From NCBI GenBank assembly GCA_029851415.1, contig CM056741.1, forward strand, positions 147,300,522 through 147,364,521: DNA of 64,000 nt, given 5' to 3'. Source of the stretch: Eretmocerus hayati. Taxonomy: Eukaryota > Arthropoda > Insecta > Hymenoptera > Aphelinidae. Under the pieces are notes generated by a model, which saw nothing but the letters and a program-made list of their open reading frames with translations, searched no databases and was not told where the DNA came from. Shown here piece by piece: positions 1 through 12,654 of the stretch. The first letter of the stretch is position 1. Every line of letters begins with the position of its first letter. The position numbers and the translations under genes were made by a program.

Positions 1-1081
1 CTATGTAATATAATTATCTCGTTCTCTTTCACTAATGATATGTCTTTGATGGAGGTACGTACTTTTTGAACCCTGAAAAATTAATTAGCCCCAATTAGAA
101 GTGCCTGAGATCAGGAAATACTTTGACTCCTATCAAAAACATCTTATCCAAACATTTTTCTCGAAGCATCAGAAGTGAGGTGATATTGTACGGTTTGAGA
201 ATGAACGGAATGACCTAGTCTTAAAGTTACCATGTGTGTACTTACTTATTGATGAAGCATGAACCCGTATGATCAAACTTATACTGATTTCATTTACAGA
301 AGACTGATGAATTATTGCAATATTCTGATGGTCATTAGCAACTTTCACCACGAGCACGATCAAAGTCAATTCACTACACAAAAAACATTTCTGGGCTATT
401 GAGTTTGACGGTTTGTCGGTGCATTGGGAGATAATTTTACACTCAACTTTACCCAATGCTTCGATTGATTGAATTTTGTTGGCTCAACTCTAATAGTTTC
501 AATCCGGATCATAAAATCGATGAACCGAAATAAATGTATAATGATCATAATCTGCTCAAGTTCATATGCATGTATTTTCAATCCACGATATTTCAAGCAC
601 GCCAAGTGGAATTTTCACGAAGACAGTCTCTTGAGGCAAACGTGCTGTCCAACTATACTCGCTGCGCGAGACGTGGAGTTGAGCTCTGATGAGTCTCGCG
701 AGAGTCTTGAAATTTCCGAACGGAAATTAGCGTGTAAGGAAGATGAGATTCAATATAGGTAAAGAGCCGCCTGTATCAAAACCACCAACTTGTGAGACGG
801 ATATCTTGGGAATTGGATAGTGAAATGATTCGACGTGTTTGATAAATTGATTTTTCTGTCATTGTATTGGTTAATTCTAATTGATACAAATTTCAATAGA
901 GCCAGTACAAGATTTTTGAATGGTCATGTACGTATACGTTTGAAATTTTACGTTGAATACAAGTAATTAATTTTTCTCAAGATGATTTAATTCATCAAAA
1001 AAAATTGGGTTCCACATTAATTTTGAAATCAGCCCGAAAAAAAAACCCACTTAGAAAGACAATCAGCATCCTACTTGTATG
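1..1081. other. AT-rich non-coding DNA, no gene seen
   Basis: Only short open frames of under 100 codons occur here, on both strands and overlapping each other. None shows a motif I recognise. I see no RNA gene and no repeat that recurs elsewhere in the window. Confidence 0.6.
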
Positions 1082-1200
1082 TAGATTAGATTAGATTAGA
1101 TTAGTTTTTATTTGGTACCTTGGGGTATTACCCTATGTGGTACAGGTAGCAAGTACAGTTTACATAATAAATAATAAATATAACAAAAATATACAAAGAG
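1082..1200 (-). mobile_element. 3' end of a truncated LINE with (TAATC)n tail
   Basis: Read on the minus strand, this segment ends in AAATAAAAACTAATC followed by several more TAATC pentamers (plus strand: TTAGA repeats at about 1082-1104). An AATAAA-like signal running directly into short tandem repeats is a common 3' end of insect non-LTR retrotransposons that lack poly(A). The body appears severely 5'-truncated, and its inner limit may lie anywhere up to the palindrome that starts at 1387. No coding remnant could be read. A simple pentamer microsatellite is the alternative. The unit is TTAGA, not the insect telomere unit TTAGG. Confidence 0.4.
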
Positions 1201-1386
1201 TATGAGAAATATGATTAATGAGAAATATACTGAACAGTTAATATTTTCCTATAAACAGTTGATCAAGAGATATAGTAATACATTCAGACTACGTGAGATG
1301 AGTTTACATACAAGTCTGAAACGATGAACTTGCGCATTTCAAATAATTTACTCGTAACTTGAGAATAAATAGAAAAGATATCTTAA

Positions 1387-2065
1387 TACAGTACCTTTCA
1401 TAAATAATGGATCATACATACCTGCACTATTTTGATGATATCTCCGGCCCCCTTAGGCTTACAGAAATTTTGAAAATAGCATCTTGAAGGTCTTTCAAAA
1501 ACCTTCCGATCCATGTGATGCAAAAAAATTTTTTGCATTTTTTCATGCCTCAAAATCGATGATGAAAATTGAAAAATTTTGCACTTTAATCAATCACCTG
1601 TCATTTTTAAGGAAGTGCCTCGATCGAAAAAATTCTTCCGGCATCTTGTAGCTCTTTTTAAGACCTTGAAAATCCTTTTTTCAAAATTTTTCTACGACCT
1701 TCCTGGTCCAAATTAGACCCATAATGCGACTGACATGTTACGCTTGCGAATGCATATAATTGATGAGAGACGAGTAGGCCTGATATTTTCATTTTTCCAT
1801 TCACCAGTCAGAAAATCATCATTCGAAACTGTGATAAAACATATTTACTATGTAAAATTGTCTGAATTTTCAGAAAATGAAGTCAGAATCCCTCTAGGGG
1901 GCGACCGAAGCAAGTTATAAGTAATTTTTCATCGAGAATTTAGATTTTCTCGGGTAATTCTGTTTTTACGAGATTTTAAAATTCGCTATTCACTACAAAA
2001 CTCTGATCTCGGCATGATGGATGGGTCTTGTGGATCGATATCGATCATATGGTATGTGGACAAAA
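1387..2065 (+). repeat. Left arm of fold-back element 1
   Basis: It pairs with 2180-2858. The match runs from TACAGTACC at 1387 to the segment ending GGTATGTGGACAAAA at 2065. Confidence 0.75.
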
Positions 2066-2179
2066 ACGAACTTTGTATGGAATAGATTCACCTCGTTGGT
2101 TGGTAGCGATCAAATAGCCTCAATACTCCACATTTTCAACTAAAGTACGGCCAGTAACCAGTATTTGTGTTGCAATCGC

Positions 2180-2858
2180 TTTTGTCCACATACCATATGA
2201 TCGATAACAATCCACAAAACCCATCCATCATGCCGGGATCAGAGTTTTGTAGTGAATGGCGAATTTTAGAAGCTCATAAAAACAGAATTACCCGAGAAAA
2301 TCTAAATTCTCGATGAAAATATACTTATAACTTGCTTCGGTCGCCCCCTAGAGGGATTCTGACTTCATTTTCTGAAAATTCAGACAATTTTACATAGAAA
2401 ATATGTTTTATCACAGTTTCGAATGATGATTTTCTGACTGGTGAATGGAAAAATGAAAATATCAGGCCTACTCGTCTCTCATCGATTATGTGCATTCGCA
2501 CGCGTAACATGTCAGTCGCAATATGGTTCTAATTTGGACCAGGAAGGTCGTAGAAAAATTTTGAAAAAAGGATTTATAAGGTCTTGGAAAGAACTACAAG
2601 ATGCCGAAAGAATTTTTTCGATCGAAGCACTTCCTTAAAAATGACAGGTGATTGATTGAAGTGAAAAATTTTTCAATTTTCATCATCGATTTTGAGTCAT
2701 GAAAAAATCCAAAAAATTTTTTTGCATTACATGGATCGGAAGGTTTTTTCAAGACCTTTAAGATGCTTTTTTCAAAATTTCTGTAAGCCTAAGGGGACCG
2801 GAGATATCATCAAAATAGTGCAGGTATGTATGATCCATTATTTATGAAAGGTACTGTA
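2180..2858 (-). repeat. Right arm of fold-back element 1
   Basis: Reverse complement of 1387-2065. It begins TTTTGTCCACATACC and ends GGTACTGTA, mirroring the left terminus. Confidence 0.75.
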
Positions 2859-2966
2859 CAATGCAACTATCCTGCTAGTCAGTGATGTGACAGAATATTG
2901 ATTGATTATTCAGTAGAAAAATTTGGTGGGGAAAATTTAAGCTTTAGGATATGATTAAGGACCATA

Positions 2967-3470
2967 TCAGTTTTGGAATTTACCAAGATCGAGTTCTGAC
3001 AAAATTGGGACGAGAGGCCCATTTTCCGACGGTCTCATACACACGATAAGATTTTTAACTACTGGTTTTTGCATTTTTAATTTAACACTCACCAAATGAG
3101 CTTGTTTGAACAAGTTGTGTACGTCTTTTGGCCACAGTGGGCTACAAAACATTTGAGAACCGTTTCCACGTCCAAAAATATCTCTAATAGATTTCTTCTT
3201 CAATTTCGATGAGTTTAAAATGATTTTATCTCGAATTATGGTTAAGGATAATTGTATGACAATCGATTGAGGATTCAAATTGTGGCTCTTTGATAAACTC
3301 GGTTTCGAAGTTGAAACAGATGAATCCTTATTGCGAAAACGTGGACCTTTCCATTCTCTAATATTGATTACGGAGTCTTGCAGTTCAGGTACATCCATAG
3401 CATGAAAAATTTTGCTTACTATTTCAGTTTTAGAGAGATCCAAATCGCGAGGAATGTCCGAAAAAATCAT
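2967..3470 (-). pseudogene. FP/ORF1p-like domain protein, probable transposon remnant
   Basis: This 167-codon frame has the layout of the baculovirus-FP-like / LINE ORF1p-like domain widespread in insect transposable elements. An N-terminal strand-helix segment (residues 1-40, FSDIP then KTEIVSKIFHAM) precedes an IVIQLSLTIIRDKIIL strand-helix block near residues 70-86. An alternating VHNLFKQAH helix and a C-terminal KNLIVCMRPSENGP strand-loop follow, and the protein ends ELDLGKF. The family binds nucleic acid and usually accompanies a replication ORF, but none is found beside this one. An in-frame stop lies eight codons upstream of the ATG. A pyrimidine-rich tract ending CTCAG sits just before the ATG, so the frame could be a 3' exon. 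It lies 109 bp from the palindrome. The assignment rests on pattern only; an unrelated or decayed frame is possible. Confidence 0.4.
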
Positions 3471-6400
3471 TTCAGCTGAGAGGAGTAATAGTTAGAGAAA
3501 TTGTCCATTTTGCATCTTTTCAAAGGTTAGGAGAATACAGTTCAGCTGCAAGTGTCTGGATGATCAAAATTTAGATAAAAGAGAGTTGGATTGATGTATA
3601 CTCTCATTAGCATCGCCAAGGAAATCAATACTCAAGGCAAATATACAAAAACGAATACAATTTGATTTCGTTTAGTTTGAATGTTTCTCTCATTTGTTTC
3701 CCATTTCAATTCACCCGCAATCTTCACCCGTTTGTCTCCATTTTCACTTCCAGAAGTTCACAAAAAAAGGTGATCTGAATGGAATCATCATGTGATCGAA
3801 CTATTTTGAAGTCCTGTAGAAGAAGACAGTTATAACCAGCAAAGACAAATATTTTCTAGCATCCAGAGAATCCTCAAAAAACTTCAATTCCGTTGAGCAA
3901 GTCAAAGTTCAAACTTCAAACGTTTTCCATACCCCTTCCGCAGGAAGAGAAAATAAAGCCAACCATATCGATATTCCACAAAGACAGTATTGAATCTCGT
4001 AATATCTGTATCTACTTTAGGTCAAATTTCTATAATCTTTAGGGCACACTTGAGAGATCAATCCAACTAAAGCGACCTCGTACTCCTGAGACAATGCAAG
4101 CTTACAACATGTGGTCCATCGCGGTTTATTTCCACCCACACAAATGCCCTTAGAACATTTAGAGACATCTTGATATAGGAGGAGATCCAAGAGGCTAATC
4201 GCAACTAGGGAGTCGATCGCTAATGTCCTTTGACCGCCCGGGCGCACTACATCGTATACAGAACCACGAGGATCGACAGCATCGAAGCAATTCTTCATCG
4301 CGCAGTAGGCAAGCAAGAGAATCGCTCTCTCGTCCATGTCAACGAGCTTGCGAACGAGGGCTGAGCGGGCAGTTTACGCGAAGGGGCTTGCTGTCGTTCG
4401 ATTAACAGACAGAGAGACTGGCTGCTATCGAGCTTTCGCTCTTTTCGCCTCTATCGAGCCCTCCATGATACGTCACTCATCCGTCGCTTCACCGCAGCTC
4501 GTTTGCTCCCGTCCGTCCGCGCTTTCATTTGTTCGATATTCCAGGCGATCGCTTCATCTAGCTTCACCAAGCTATTTTTTCTACTTTTTTCTCTATTTCC
4601 CTCTGCAGTTTGCTTCCTTCATCGGCGAATTTTTCTCTTTCTGTTCCCTTTCTTTTCGATGTTTTTGGACGATTTTCGAAAAGATTGAACGGAATTCCTC
4701 ACTTTTTCGAAATTTTATCCGCCATAATTGGTACACCAGCTCGTTGGCCATAATGTTCCGCGAATATTTTAGGGTACTTCTCCAATCGCTTAGCTGCGGA
4801 AGCGTGTAAAACGAAATTTTTCTCGTAGAAATTGGTGGTACTAGTAGCCGCCTAAGCCTAGCAGACCTTCCACTTTGTCGCTATTGCAATAACTAGATAT
4901 TTTCGGGCAATATCAATGTTACAGGTCTAAAAGGTCATACTTGGGCCTTTCATGTAAGGGATGAGGTCATAAAAAAATTCACAAAAATAGGGTTAAAAAA
5001 TTTTGAGAATTAGTTTTTGAGATTTTTGGGTAATTTTGCATCATTCTGACACATTTTCACATACACGTCTCAGTTAGGGCAGTTGTACACAGAAATTATT
5101 AATCAACAGAATGTCTTGAGACTCCGTGCATATTAAGTTGGAGCATCTCAAAGTATGTATGCAACATTTCAGATCGATTGACCATCTGGTTTCGGCGCCA
5201 TAGTTGTGGGAATTCCCGACATTTCGTTATTGTAAATATTGTGGTTATGGAGCCGGAGCGCGGAGGGTCAAAAACACAAAATAGGCCCTAGAAAAAATTT
5301 TGATGAGAAGAAAATCATCAGAATCTTAGGAATGAGAAATTCACTTGTTTTTCAAAAAATGATATGGCTTAGCTTCCACATGACTGACCTTGTCGTTTTT
5401 GATGAATCGTTCGTAGCAAGTCTAAACTGCAAAACAGTGAACACAAAATTTCGTTGCACCCAACTATGAAATCTGTGCCTATTTCCGTTTGGGAATGTTC
5501 AGGTGGTTGCTTTCATTTGTTGTTTGATGCAATAAACACGTTTATCAACAAAGTGAATTATGGGTAATTATCTCGACAAAACTGATATAGCCGGAATAGT
5601 GAGCTTCTTTTTTTGACTCGCGTAGTTGGTGTACAATTATCTCAAACCAGTCCTACAGGAAAATTCTTTAACAAAGAAATGAGAGGAATGTACCATCACG
5701 AAACATTTTGCATACGGTAGATTGATACATCGACCAAAAAAATATACAAAAAAAATTTTCATAAATAAATGAATGTGTGAATGCCTACTGTCTATTTGAC
5801 TACTTTTTGCAATTGTTCACCAAAAATCATTGCTTCAATTCGAAGCTCCAAAAAGAATTTGTCTCCATTTTCAATCACCGAGAGTATATATTTGTCGAGT
5901 GTACTAAGACAAATGATGATAAGCCACAGAGTCATACGCAGCTCTTCAATAAAATTATGAATGATGAAATCACCTTGAACACGACTGTCAGTGCCTCCAC
6001 CCCATACCTAATATGGCTAACCACCCCAGAAAATCGTTGACTCCAAGAAAATAACCATAAAAAGCAAGAGGTAAGGTTGATCGATGAGGGATATTTTCTC
6101 CTATCGACATTGTATGATAAAAGAAAGGGGAAGAAAAGTAGGTTGCAAGCTCCACATTGGTAAACCCACGATGGACGACGTCCTTGACTCAATCCATGGC
6201 TCAGCACTCTTCCACAATAAGGCAGGTATTACTCATCCAGCCTCTGCTGAACTCAAGCATCAGTAATATACCCAGAAGATCATCGCGAATCTGCAAAATG
6301 CCACATTATAACTCGCTATCTCTTCCATTCACTTCTACAAACATCCTCGAGTGGAAAATGAAAGCCATCTGAGAGTAAATATTTATCCCGCAGGTGGAAA

Positions 6401-8400
6401 GCTCTCATAAAGCTCGGAGCGCGTTATCCACCCATTCCGAATCATGTGCAGCGGCCTCTCGTCACCAGACGAACCTTGCTTTTTGTATCGCAAATGAATT
6501 TAGATCAAAAAGATAGACCCGCGGTATCGCTGAGATAGCAAACGGAACGTTCCAATCGACTGCCTGTGGTATGACTATTTCATTTTTCATCGTCATATCT
6601 TTCCCAACCTCTAGATATGACTTGAAAAATGGGATTCAAAAATTGGGCGCAACCAATATAGCTCACCGTAGGACTAGATTTTTTTTCTAAATTGAAATTT
6701 CATTCCTCGTGAAGCTTTTGAGTAAACGAACTCCATCAGAAGTGCTCACCGAAGCCATACATGAATTTGCACATATACGCGGTTGAAATCGTAGTTTTCT
6801 CTTTCTGTATCTCGTTTCTCGTCGGAATGGTGAAAATCTCTCGAAATCATAGCTCGGAAGTACTACTACGAGTGTACAGAGTTGTATAGCGCTGCGTTGA
6901 GAGAGTTGTTACGTGCTCGGATGGCTCTATGTACCATACCACGGCTATAGCTATTCGTGCAAAGTGGTCCAGTTGAAGAGTTTTATGCATGCACGCGTGT
7001 TCTGTGGCTGCAGTTATTACAACTCGGCACCGAAAATGGACGATGAACTACCTACCACCGAAAATCGACGAGTAGACTACCCACCTAGAGTGAAATATAG
7101 ATACTTCGGCAATGTGGAACGTCGGAGATTAACGATAAGAATGCCGGAGCCTCGCAAGTGGAATGCAATTAAGCTGACATTTGGACAGGAAATGCGTTAT
7201 GTCAAATTACAAGTTTTCCTCATCCCCGTGCCACGCCGCACCGGTCGTCATACTAAATTGCTCGCTCGCTCCTCGTCTCCGGACTACCATTAGTCATAAT
7301 ACTCATCTGCGTTGACCGCTCGATAATGACTCTGCTCATTCTTGCTCAATTTTTTTTTTTTCATCCCGTTTTTAGAAAAAATTGACATCCGTGTCGTCTT
7401 AGTAAAGCAGAAAAAAAATTTGCAAGTTTGTAGCAGTGGAACAGATACTCGAAGATATAACAATCTCGGGGATTCAGTTTGTTTGACGAATAGCCAAACT
7501 TTTCTCTTTGTTCGGGAACAACAATGGCAATTCAAAACTTTTGCATCGTTGCTTCGAGCAAACTCGTGACTTTTGATTGCATGAGATACTACCTCTCTCA
7601 TTCTCAAAATTCTATTTTCTCTCTGTAATGAATAGTATTCTTTTGAATTCAAAGTATGTAACTTTAATGTTCACATCTGCCGAGAAAATGCATTCCTCCA
7701 ACATATTGCGATAAAGTTTGTGAGCTCTTGTTTATAAATGTCAGAATAATCACACGTGACGTCGGTGAGTATCACGTTCTGCTAATTTGATTGATGAAGC
7801 ACTTTTAGGTATAAAAATATTCGATTGATCCTTTTTTACGAATGCTACATTTACAACCATGGGATAAAATCACTCGACCGAATTCCCAATTGATTTTACC
7901 GATCGTGCAATCACTCGATATTTGCATCGCATATCCGTATTTGATGCAAGAGTTTCCGTGACGTTTGGTAACGATGATTGAAAGAGATTCGGAGAAACGA
8001 AATTGGATTGCGTGTCTATCGAGGCCTCTCCCTTTTGGATCATTCAAATTTTACCATATAACCTAAACGTCGGAAAAGCAACCTACATCAGATTCCTACG
8101 GTAGAATCTTTTTTTTTTTATCAACGTTTCAGCAATTTTCTAAAAGCGCTGTGAGAGCTTTCGAGTGAAAAACATCAGACACGAGTAATCGACCTCTGGC
8201 TTTCACGTTCTTTTTTTCTGCAAAGCTCATTGACTCACTCTACCAAGTTCGTGGATACCTAAACGTAGAGCGTTGAAAAAGGTTCATATCACTCGCAGTT
8301 GAACGAGTCTGATGGAATGCAGTGCATTATAAGAATAGAGCGGGTCTAAGAGTTTGAGTGCTGCACACAAAGAGAAAACTCAGGTTTTAAGGCGCCCGAG
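3471..8400. other. Non-coding stretch with one CpG-rich patch; no gene recognised
   Basis: No long frame or known motif is visible. A CpG-rich patch lies at about 4200-4560. Two modest frames are open here: 4017-4337 minus (106 codons, five cysteines in its C-terminal half) and 6913-7293 plus (126 codons, basic). Neither resembles a family I can name, and neither has a convincing start or splice context, so I do not call genes. Confidence 0.5.
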
Positions 8401-9712
8401 AACAATACCAGATGTACGAGCTTTCCGCAAGCTCTGAGAAAAAAAATCATCAATTCTCCGGTGTACATTTGATTTCCATAGTATTTTTTTCTCTATTTCT
8501 ATTTGGATACTTTTACTCGCACCAATTGAAGAAACTGGTTCGTTTGGTGGTACGAGCTTGCACAAATTGAGATGAGCTTGCAGCAGCAGATGAAAAGAGC
8601 AAAGTAACCAGTAGGAGACTAGCAGTAGTGGTAGCGGTTTGCCGTTTTGCGAGCCGGGTCAGTCGATAAATCGATAGGAATTAGGCAAAGCCAGCTAATA
8701 TTGTACACCACTGTGTAGTACCATGCCACCAGCCTAACCGAGCGCAGCGCAAGCATTCATAGAGGTCGGACTATTGTTTCGCATAAAGAGGAGATTTTGA
8801 GTGTATCGTATGGAAAAGTGTAATAAAAGCCAGAGGGAAATTCAAAAATCCCTAGATTTCTACCTCGTATCGCTCGCTCGGCAAGAACAGAACAATAGAC
8901 TCTTTCTCTGAGCATGGAGCTCATTGCTGTTGAACTGCATTTTTACCCGTCGTTGTATGGATATAAAGCGTGTATTCGTATGGGAGGGGTTAAATACCGT
9001 AATATGTGCAAACCCTCATTATGCGCATGGATTATATACCTCTCTCGCGGACGAGAAAGAGAAAATCGGCTGGCGTACCAGGTCGTTAATCCAATATAAC
9101 CATTGGTATACAAGTGTGATACCATGGTACATAAACAGGGTTTGGCTTGTATAATAATAATAATAGCCAGTGATGTTTGCGCACGCCCACGATGAAGAAT
9201 GCACGCGCGAAGAAATTCAATCGGGCGGACCGGCATATCGATGCCGCACCACCTCTATACCTACCGCGTTGAGCTTTCATTTTGCTCGTAATCGTGCGGG
9301 TTCTCGGTTGCAGCATGGCCCGCCACCATCACCCGTTACGCTCGATTGATCGGGTTCAGATGAGGTATATGTACACCGTTTGCTCCTTTCCCCCTTGCGC
9401 GCACAGAGCGAATTCCATTTACTCTGCATACACCATATACTACAGATATATGTATACATAGGTTTCCCAACCGAGGAAATTCCTGACACACCGTGCTGCG
9501 AGAGCGAGAATGAGATCGGGGTTGTGATTTATATAGCGTGCGATGTAATATATCCGTAGCAGTGGCGGCGGCGAGTGACGCAAAAATTAACGTTAGGGAA
9601 ATTTCTAACCGGTTTAAATTTTTCCCCGGGAAACGCGATGATGGGTATTAACGTGTAACTAGTCAGCGAGAGGATGCCAAGGTGATTTAGCATTTTCATC
9701 GAGCTGGAACGA

Positions 9713-9737
9713 TGTGTGTGTGTGTGTTTGTGTGTGT
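9713..9737. repeat. (TG)n microsatellite
   Basis: Alternating TG dinucleotides with a single T interruption. Confidence 0.9.
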
Positions 9738-9929
9738 AGTTTTAAATGTTATACTCTGGCCAATCGCTCAAGGCTAAATTTGCGAGGACGTTCGGGCAAA
9801 CTTTGCCGCCGACGCCGATGCGAGATCGTGTGCTCTATCCTACTCGTACTGTTTGATCGCATGATCCCCTGAAAGTGAGTATGTATATATGTGTATTCTT
9901 GATGTTGCGAAGCTTGCAGGTGTCAGAGT

Positions 9930-9951
9930 TGGTAGTGGTGGTGGTGGTGGT
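9930..9951. repeat. (GGT)n microsatellite
   Basis: Tandem GGT/TGG triplets, about seven units. Confidence 0.85.
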
Positions 9952-10060
9952 GTTTGACGAGGGTGGAATTTTGCGAGAGCACGGACACGCTGATGTTGGC
10001 GTTGAGCCGGATATATGTACGCGCAGCTGCTAAAATGGGGCATCGATTTGTTATTCTGTG

Positions 10061-12370
10061 CAATGCAAACTCACTCGCAGACTTTCAAACGTCAACTCTC
10101 ATTTTATACCCTATCCGAGATTGATTGAAAATGTCCTCGTTGTGGGTGATCGGTTTTTTTTTTTATTTAACCACTGCTAGGTTTATGTGAAATCGGTGAA
10201 TGCATGATCAGAAAGTATGATATTTTTGAAAATCAATGACTAAATGTACCAATTTGGATTCAAAAAATGCGTTTTGGTAGGAATTAGCGCGGTTCTTTGA
10301 ATACTACACTTCTACAACAAAATTTGAATCAAAAATATTTTAGAATTATATTTCCATTGGTACGTGCTTCCGTCTTTTGAATTCTATGATCTTCAATGTC
10401 GTTACAGGTAAATTGTCTAAAAACCTGCAGTTTATTCCGTGTCATTCGGGCAAGACCGTCCACCAACCAGAGGATGCTAAATTCAAATTGTTAAAACTTC
10501 TGTACGATAAATAGTCCAAAAAGTGTAAAAATACCAAAAATCGATTTTGTCAATGCCACGAGTCATGAAAATGTGATGACTCCCGGAAAAATGATGTCAC
10601 CTCTCTGGCCTGATCATTCCACAGAATATACTTTATCATACCTAACTGCGATGCTTGCTCCGTATTTTGTAAAAACCTATTCGTATTTTATAATAGATTC
10701 AAACTTCTTTGGCCCGTCAGAAATCTCAAAGTGGCACGAGAACGCGATATCGATTTCTATTCCTCATAAAATACCACAATGTTAAAGTAAAAGAAGGATA
10801 AGCACTCACTGCTCTTAGCTAAATTTAGACAAAGCACCTACTAGCTTTCAACTAGAAAACAACAGATCGATGGGGTGAACTCTCTGTTGTGTACTTGTAT
10901 CGGATCGTCGTAAATAAGAGTATAAAATAGCCAAGAAAGGATTTACCTTCAATGTCCAGCATTACTTACCCATCAAATACTTTACTCCTTACTGCTCGAC
11001 TGCAGCAGACGTCGGCTAATTGAATTATGTAGATGAGACTCTGTCTCGCGTCTAGCGCCAACTGCAAAGTTTTCCATGCACAAACGATTACCAGACTCTC
11101 TTTCTCCCTGCCAAGTCCTTCGTTTGGACTTTTCTGAGATACGAACACCTGAGGTATCTTTACTTCCTTCCAAACCTCCATTTTCCATTGCGGAGAGGGA
11201 ATATAATTGCACACAGACAAGAGGCCCAAGTTTTAAACAAACGATGGTAATACGTATTGCGTGTGCTGCTCAAGTAAATTGTAGACTCACAGACGAGTTT
11301 TCCGAGAAGATAGCTGCACAAGGGAGATGAGAAACGCGTGAGGTATAAGTGTATGAGAGAGGAGCGATGCTGGACGAGCTTTTCCATGTGGCGGAACCAT
11401 TTTCTCAGGCTCTTTGTGTATACCCTGACGTAGAGTTGCATCAAAGAGAGCTTTCGCAAGTCTCGTAAATATGTAAGTTGCGGGAAAAGAGGAGGGGGAT
11501 TGAGGTTGATAGTGCGGGACACCGAGGAAGAAATTTTTTCAATCTCATTCTCGTGAAAATTTACAAAGATGCATGTCGCTGTGTGTGTGTTTCTCTGCTG
11601 CTACGCTCCGACCGGATCACGCGCGGGCTTTGTTGAGTTATTATAGCCAAATGAGCCAAGTCTCTGGGTCTCTCTCATGATTTATTCTACTGGATTCTAA
11701 CTACTCTGAGGAAACTCGTATCCAATTAAAATAGAACACGCTACGAGCAAAGTTTGAATATCCCTGCTCTCTACTGTTGGATATAATGGTTCTTAAAATC
11801 GATGCACGAAAAATTAAAATACTTACGTACATCAGGTGCATCAAGAGCGATGGAAACTCTTTAGGCGAACAACTTATCGAGTTTCGGTAGGAGGGCATTA
11901 AATTTCTTCTACATCAGCTTAATGAGCTGTCACAGCAAGTTTGAAGTAGGTCTATCTACCGCAGCAGTGAAGAAGTCTAATGTCGGAACTTGTGCGCCCT
12001 TAAAACGTCGACATTTTTATTAATAAAGCGCCGAGTCGTCCACCCTTTGAGTAAGAGGAAGAGACACGAAACGATCTTATCTCACTTACGAGTGGACTGT
12101 CCACTTATACTTTGTAAATCTCTTGGTAGAGAGAGGGTATTATTTTCTACGTGAGTGTAATTACATTTTATCAGGGTTTCAGAACACCCATTAAATCTGG
12201 AGTTTCTGAGCGGCGAAGAGATAGTTGACCCCGCGTGTATTTTTTTGTTATTTGAGCTATCGGATAGAGTGCGATTAGACCAATGACGTGCAATACTCTA
12301 TGAAAAATAGCAGAAAAGTCTTGAGTAATTTTTTATACTTACCTGTAATAAATGTATGCAGCTGTGGAGA
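10061..12370. other. Non-coding DNA, no gene recognised
   Basis: AT-rich to about 11.0 kb, then a mixed GA-rich stretch (11.04-11.65 kb). Only overlapping short frames are present; no RNA gene or repeat structure was seen. Confidence 0.5.
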
Positions 12371-12381
12371 GTGTCTATTAG

Positions 12382-12451
12382 CTCAGTCGGGAGATGCCTT
12401 GCATCTTGAGCGAGCTGAAACAACGTGCTCGAGGGGGTGTGGGTTCGAATC
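12382..12451 (+). promoter_or_regulatory. Pol III internal promoter (A and B boxes)
   Basis: TAGCTCAGTCGG matches the tRNA A-box pattern and GGTTCGAATCC matches the B box exactly, with spacing suited to TFIIIC binding. Confidence 0.6.
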
Positions 12452-12477
12452 CTGGCCGGGTCGCTTTAGGGCCTTGA

Positions 12478-12654
12478 CAAGAAGTACAGCTTTGTGCCCT
12501 CGAGTCCCCGGTGTGTTCGCGTCCCCAAACGAAATTACACGGGAAGAAATGGGAGTGGGCCGCGGCACCGAGTTCCCCCACTCTTCCCATTGTTTCCTCT
12601 GTATTTTCATTCGACATATGGCATGGGGACTCGAGGGCACGGGGATACTTCTTT
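12478..12654. repeat. Long snap-back hairpin downstream of the tRNA-like head
   Basis: A perfect 14-bp stem (12496-12509 with 12625-12638) is extended outward by AAGAAGTA/TACTTCTT. It continues inward by partial pairing of the CGAAATTACACGGGAAG side with the CTTCCCATTG/ATTTTCATTCG side, so most of about 175 nt can fold back. Confidence 0.65.

Larger units (their letters stand above)
1387..2858. mobile_element. Fold-back element 1: long near-perfect palindrome with TA-CAGT ends
   Basis: The left arm (about 1387-2065) and right arm (about 2180-2858) are reverse complements along their whole length, with only scattered mismatches by eye. About 114 bp of unpaired spacer lies between them. Both ends read TA followed by CAGTACCTTTCAT, so the element can be parsed as a CAGT-terminated unit inserted at a TA dinucleotide, the signature of Tc1/mariner-type elements. 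No transposase is encoded. The two 61-codon frames inside (1735-1920 plus, 2325-2510 minus) are mirror copies of one another made by the arms and are not independent genes. High arm identity implies recent formation or gene conversion between the arms. Confidence 0.75.
8400..10060. other. GA/CpG-rich non-coding island
   Basis: The base composition shifts to CpG, GAGA/TCTC runs and short TATATA tracts compared with the flanking DNA. It holds three GAGCTTGC/GCAAGCTC octamers (8427, 8554, 8574), a TG microsatellite (9713-9737) and a GGT run (about 9930-9951). No coding frame is convincing. Such islands may be regulatory DNA, but nothing in the sequence proves it. Confidence 0.4.

Noticed and set aside
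1082..1104. Possible telomeric repeat
   Set aside because: The unit is TTAGA, not the arthropod TTAGG, the run is short and it adjoins a LINE-like 3' end.
1735..2510. Two almost identical 61-codon frames facing each other (1735-1920 plus and 2325-2510 minus)
   Set aside because: They are the same sequence in the two arms of a palindrome, so the duplication is structural. Nothing suggests a protein.
4017..4337. Minus-strand 106-codon frame with a cysteine pattern faintly like small secreted proteins
   Set aside because: No signal peptide, no clear family match, overlapped by other frames, no supporting transcript signals.
6913..7293. Basic 126-codon plus-strand frame
   Set aside because: No recognisable domain and no splice or start context; could not be told from chance.
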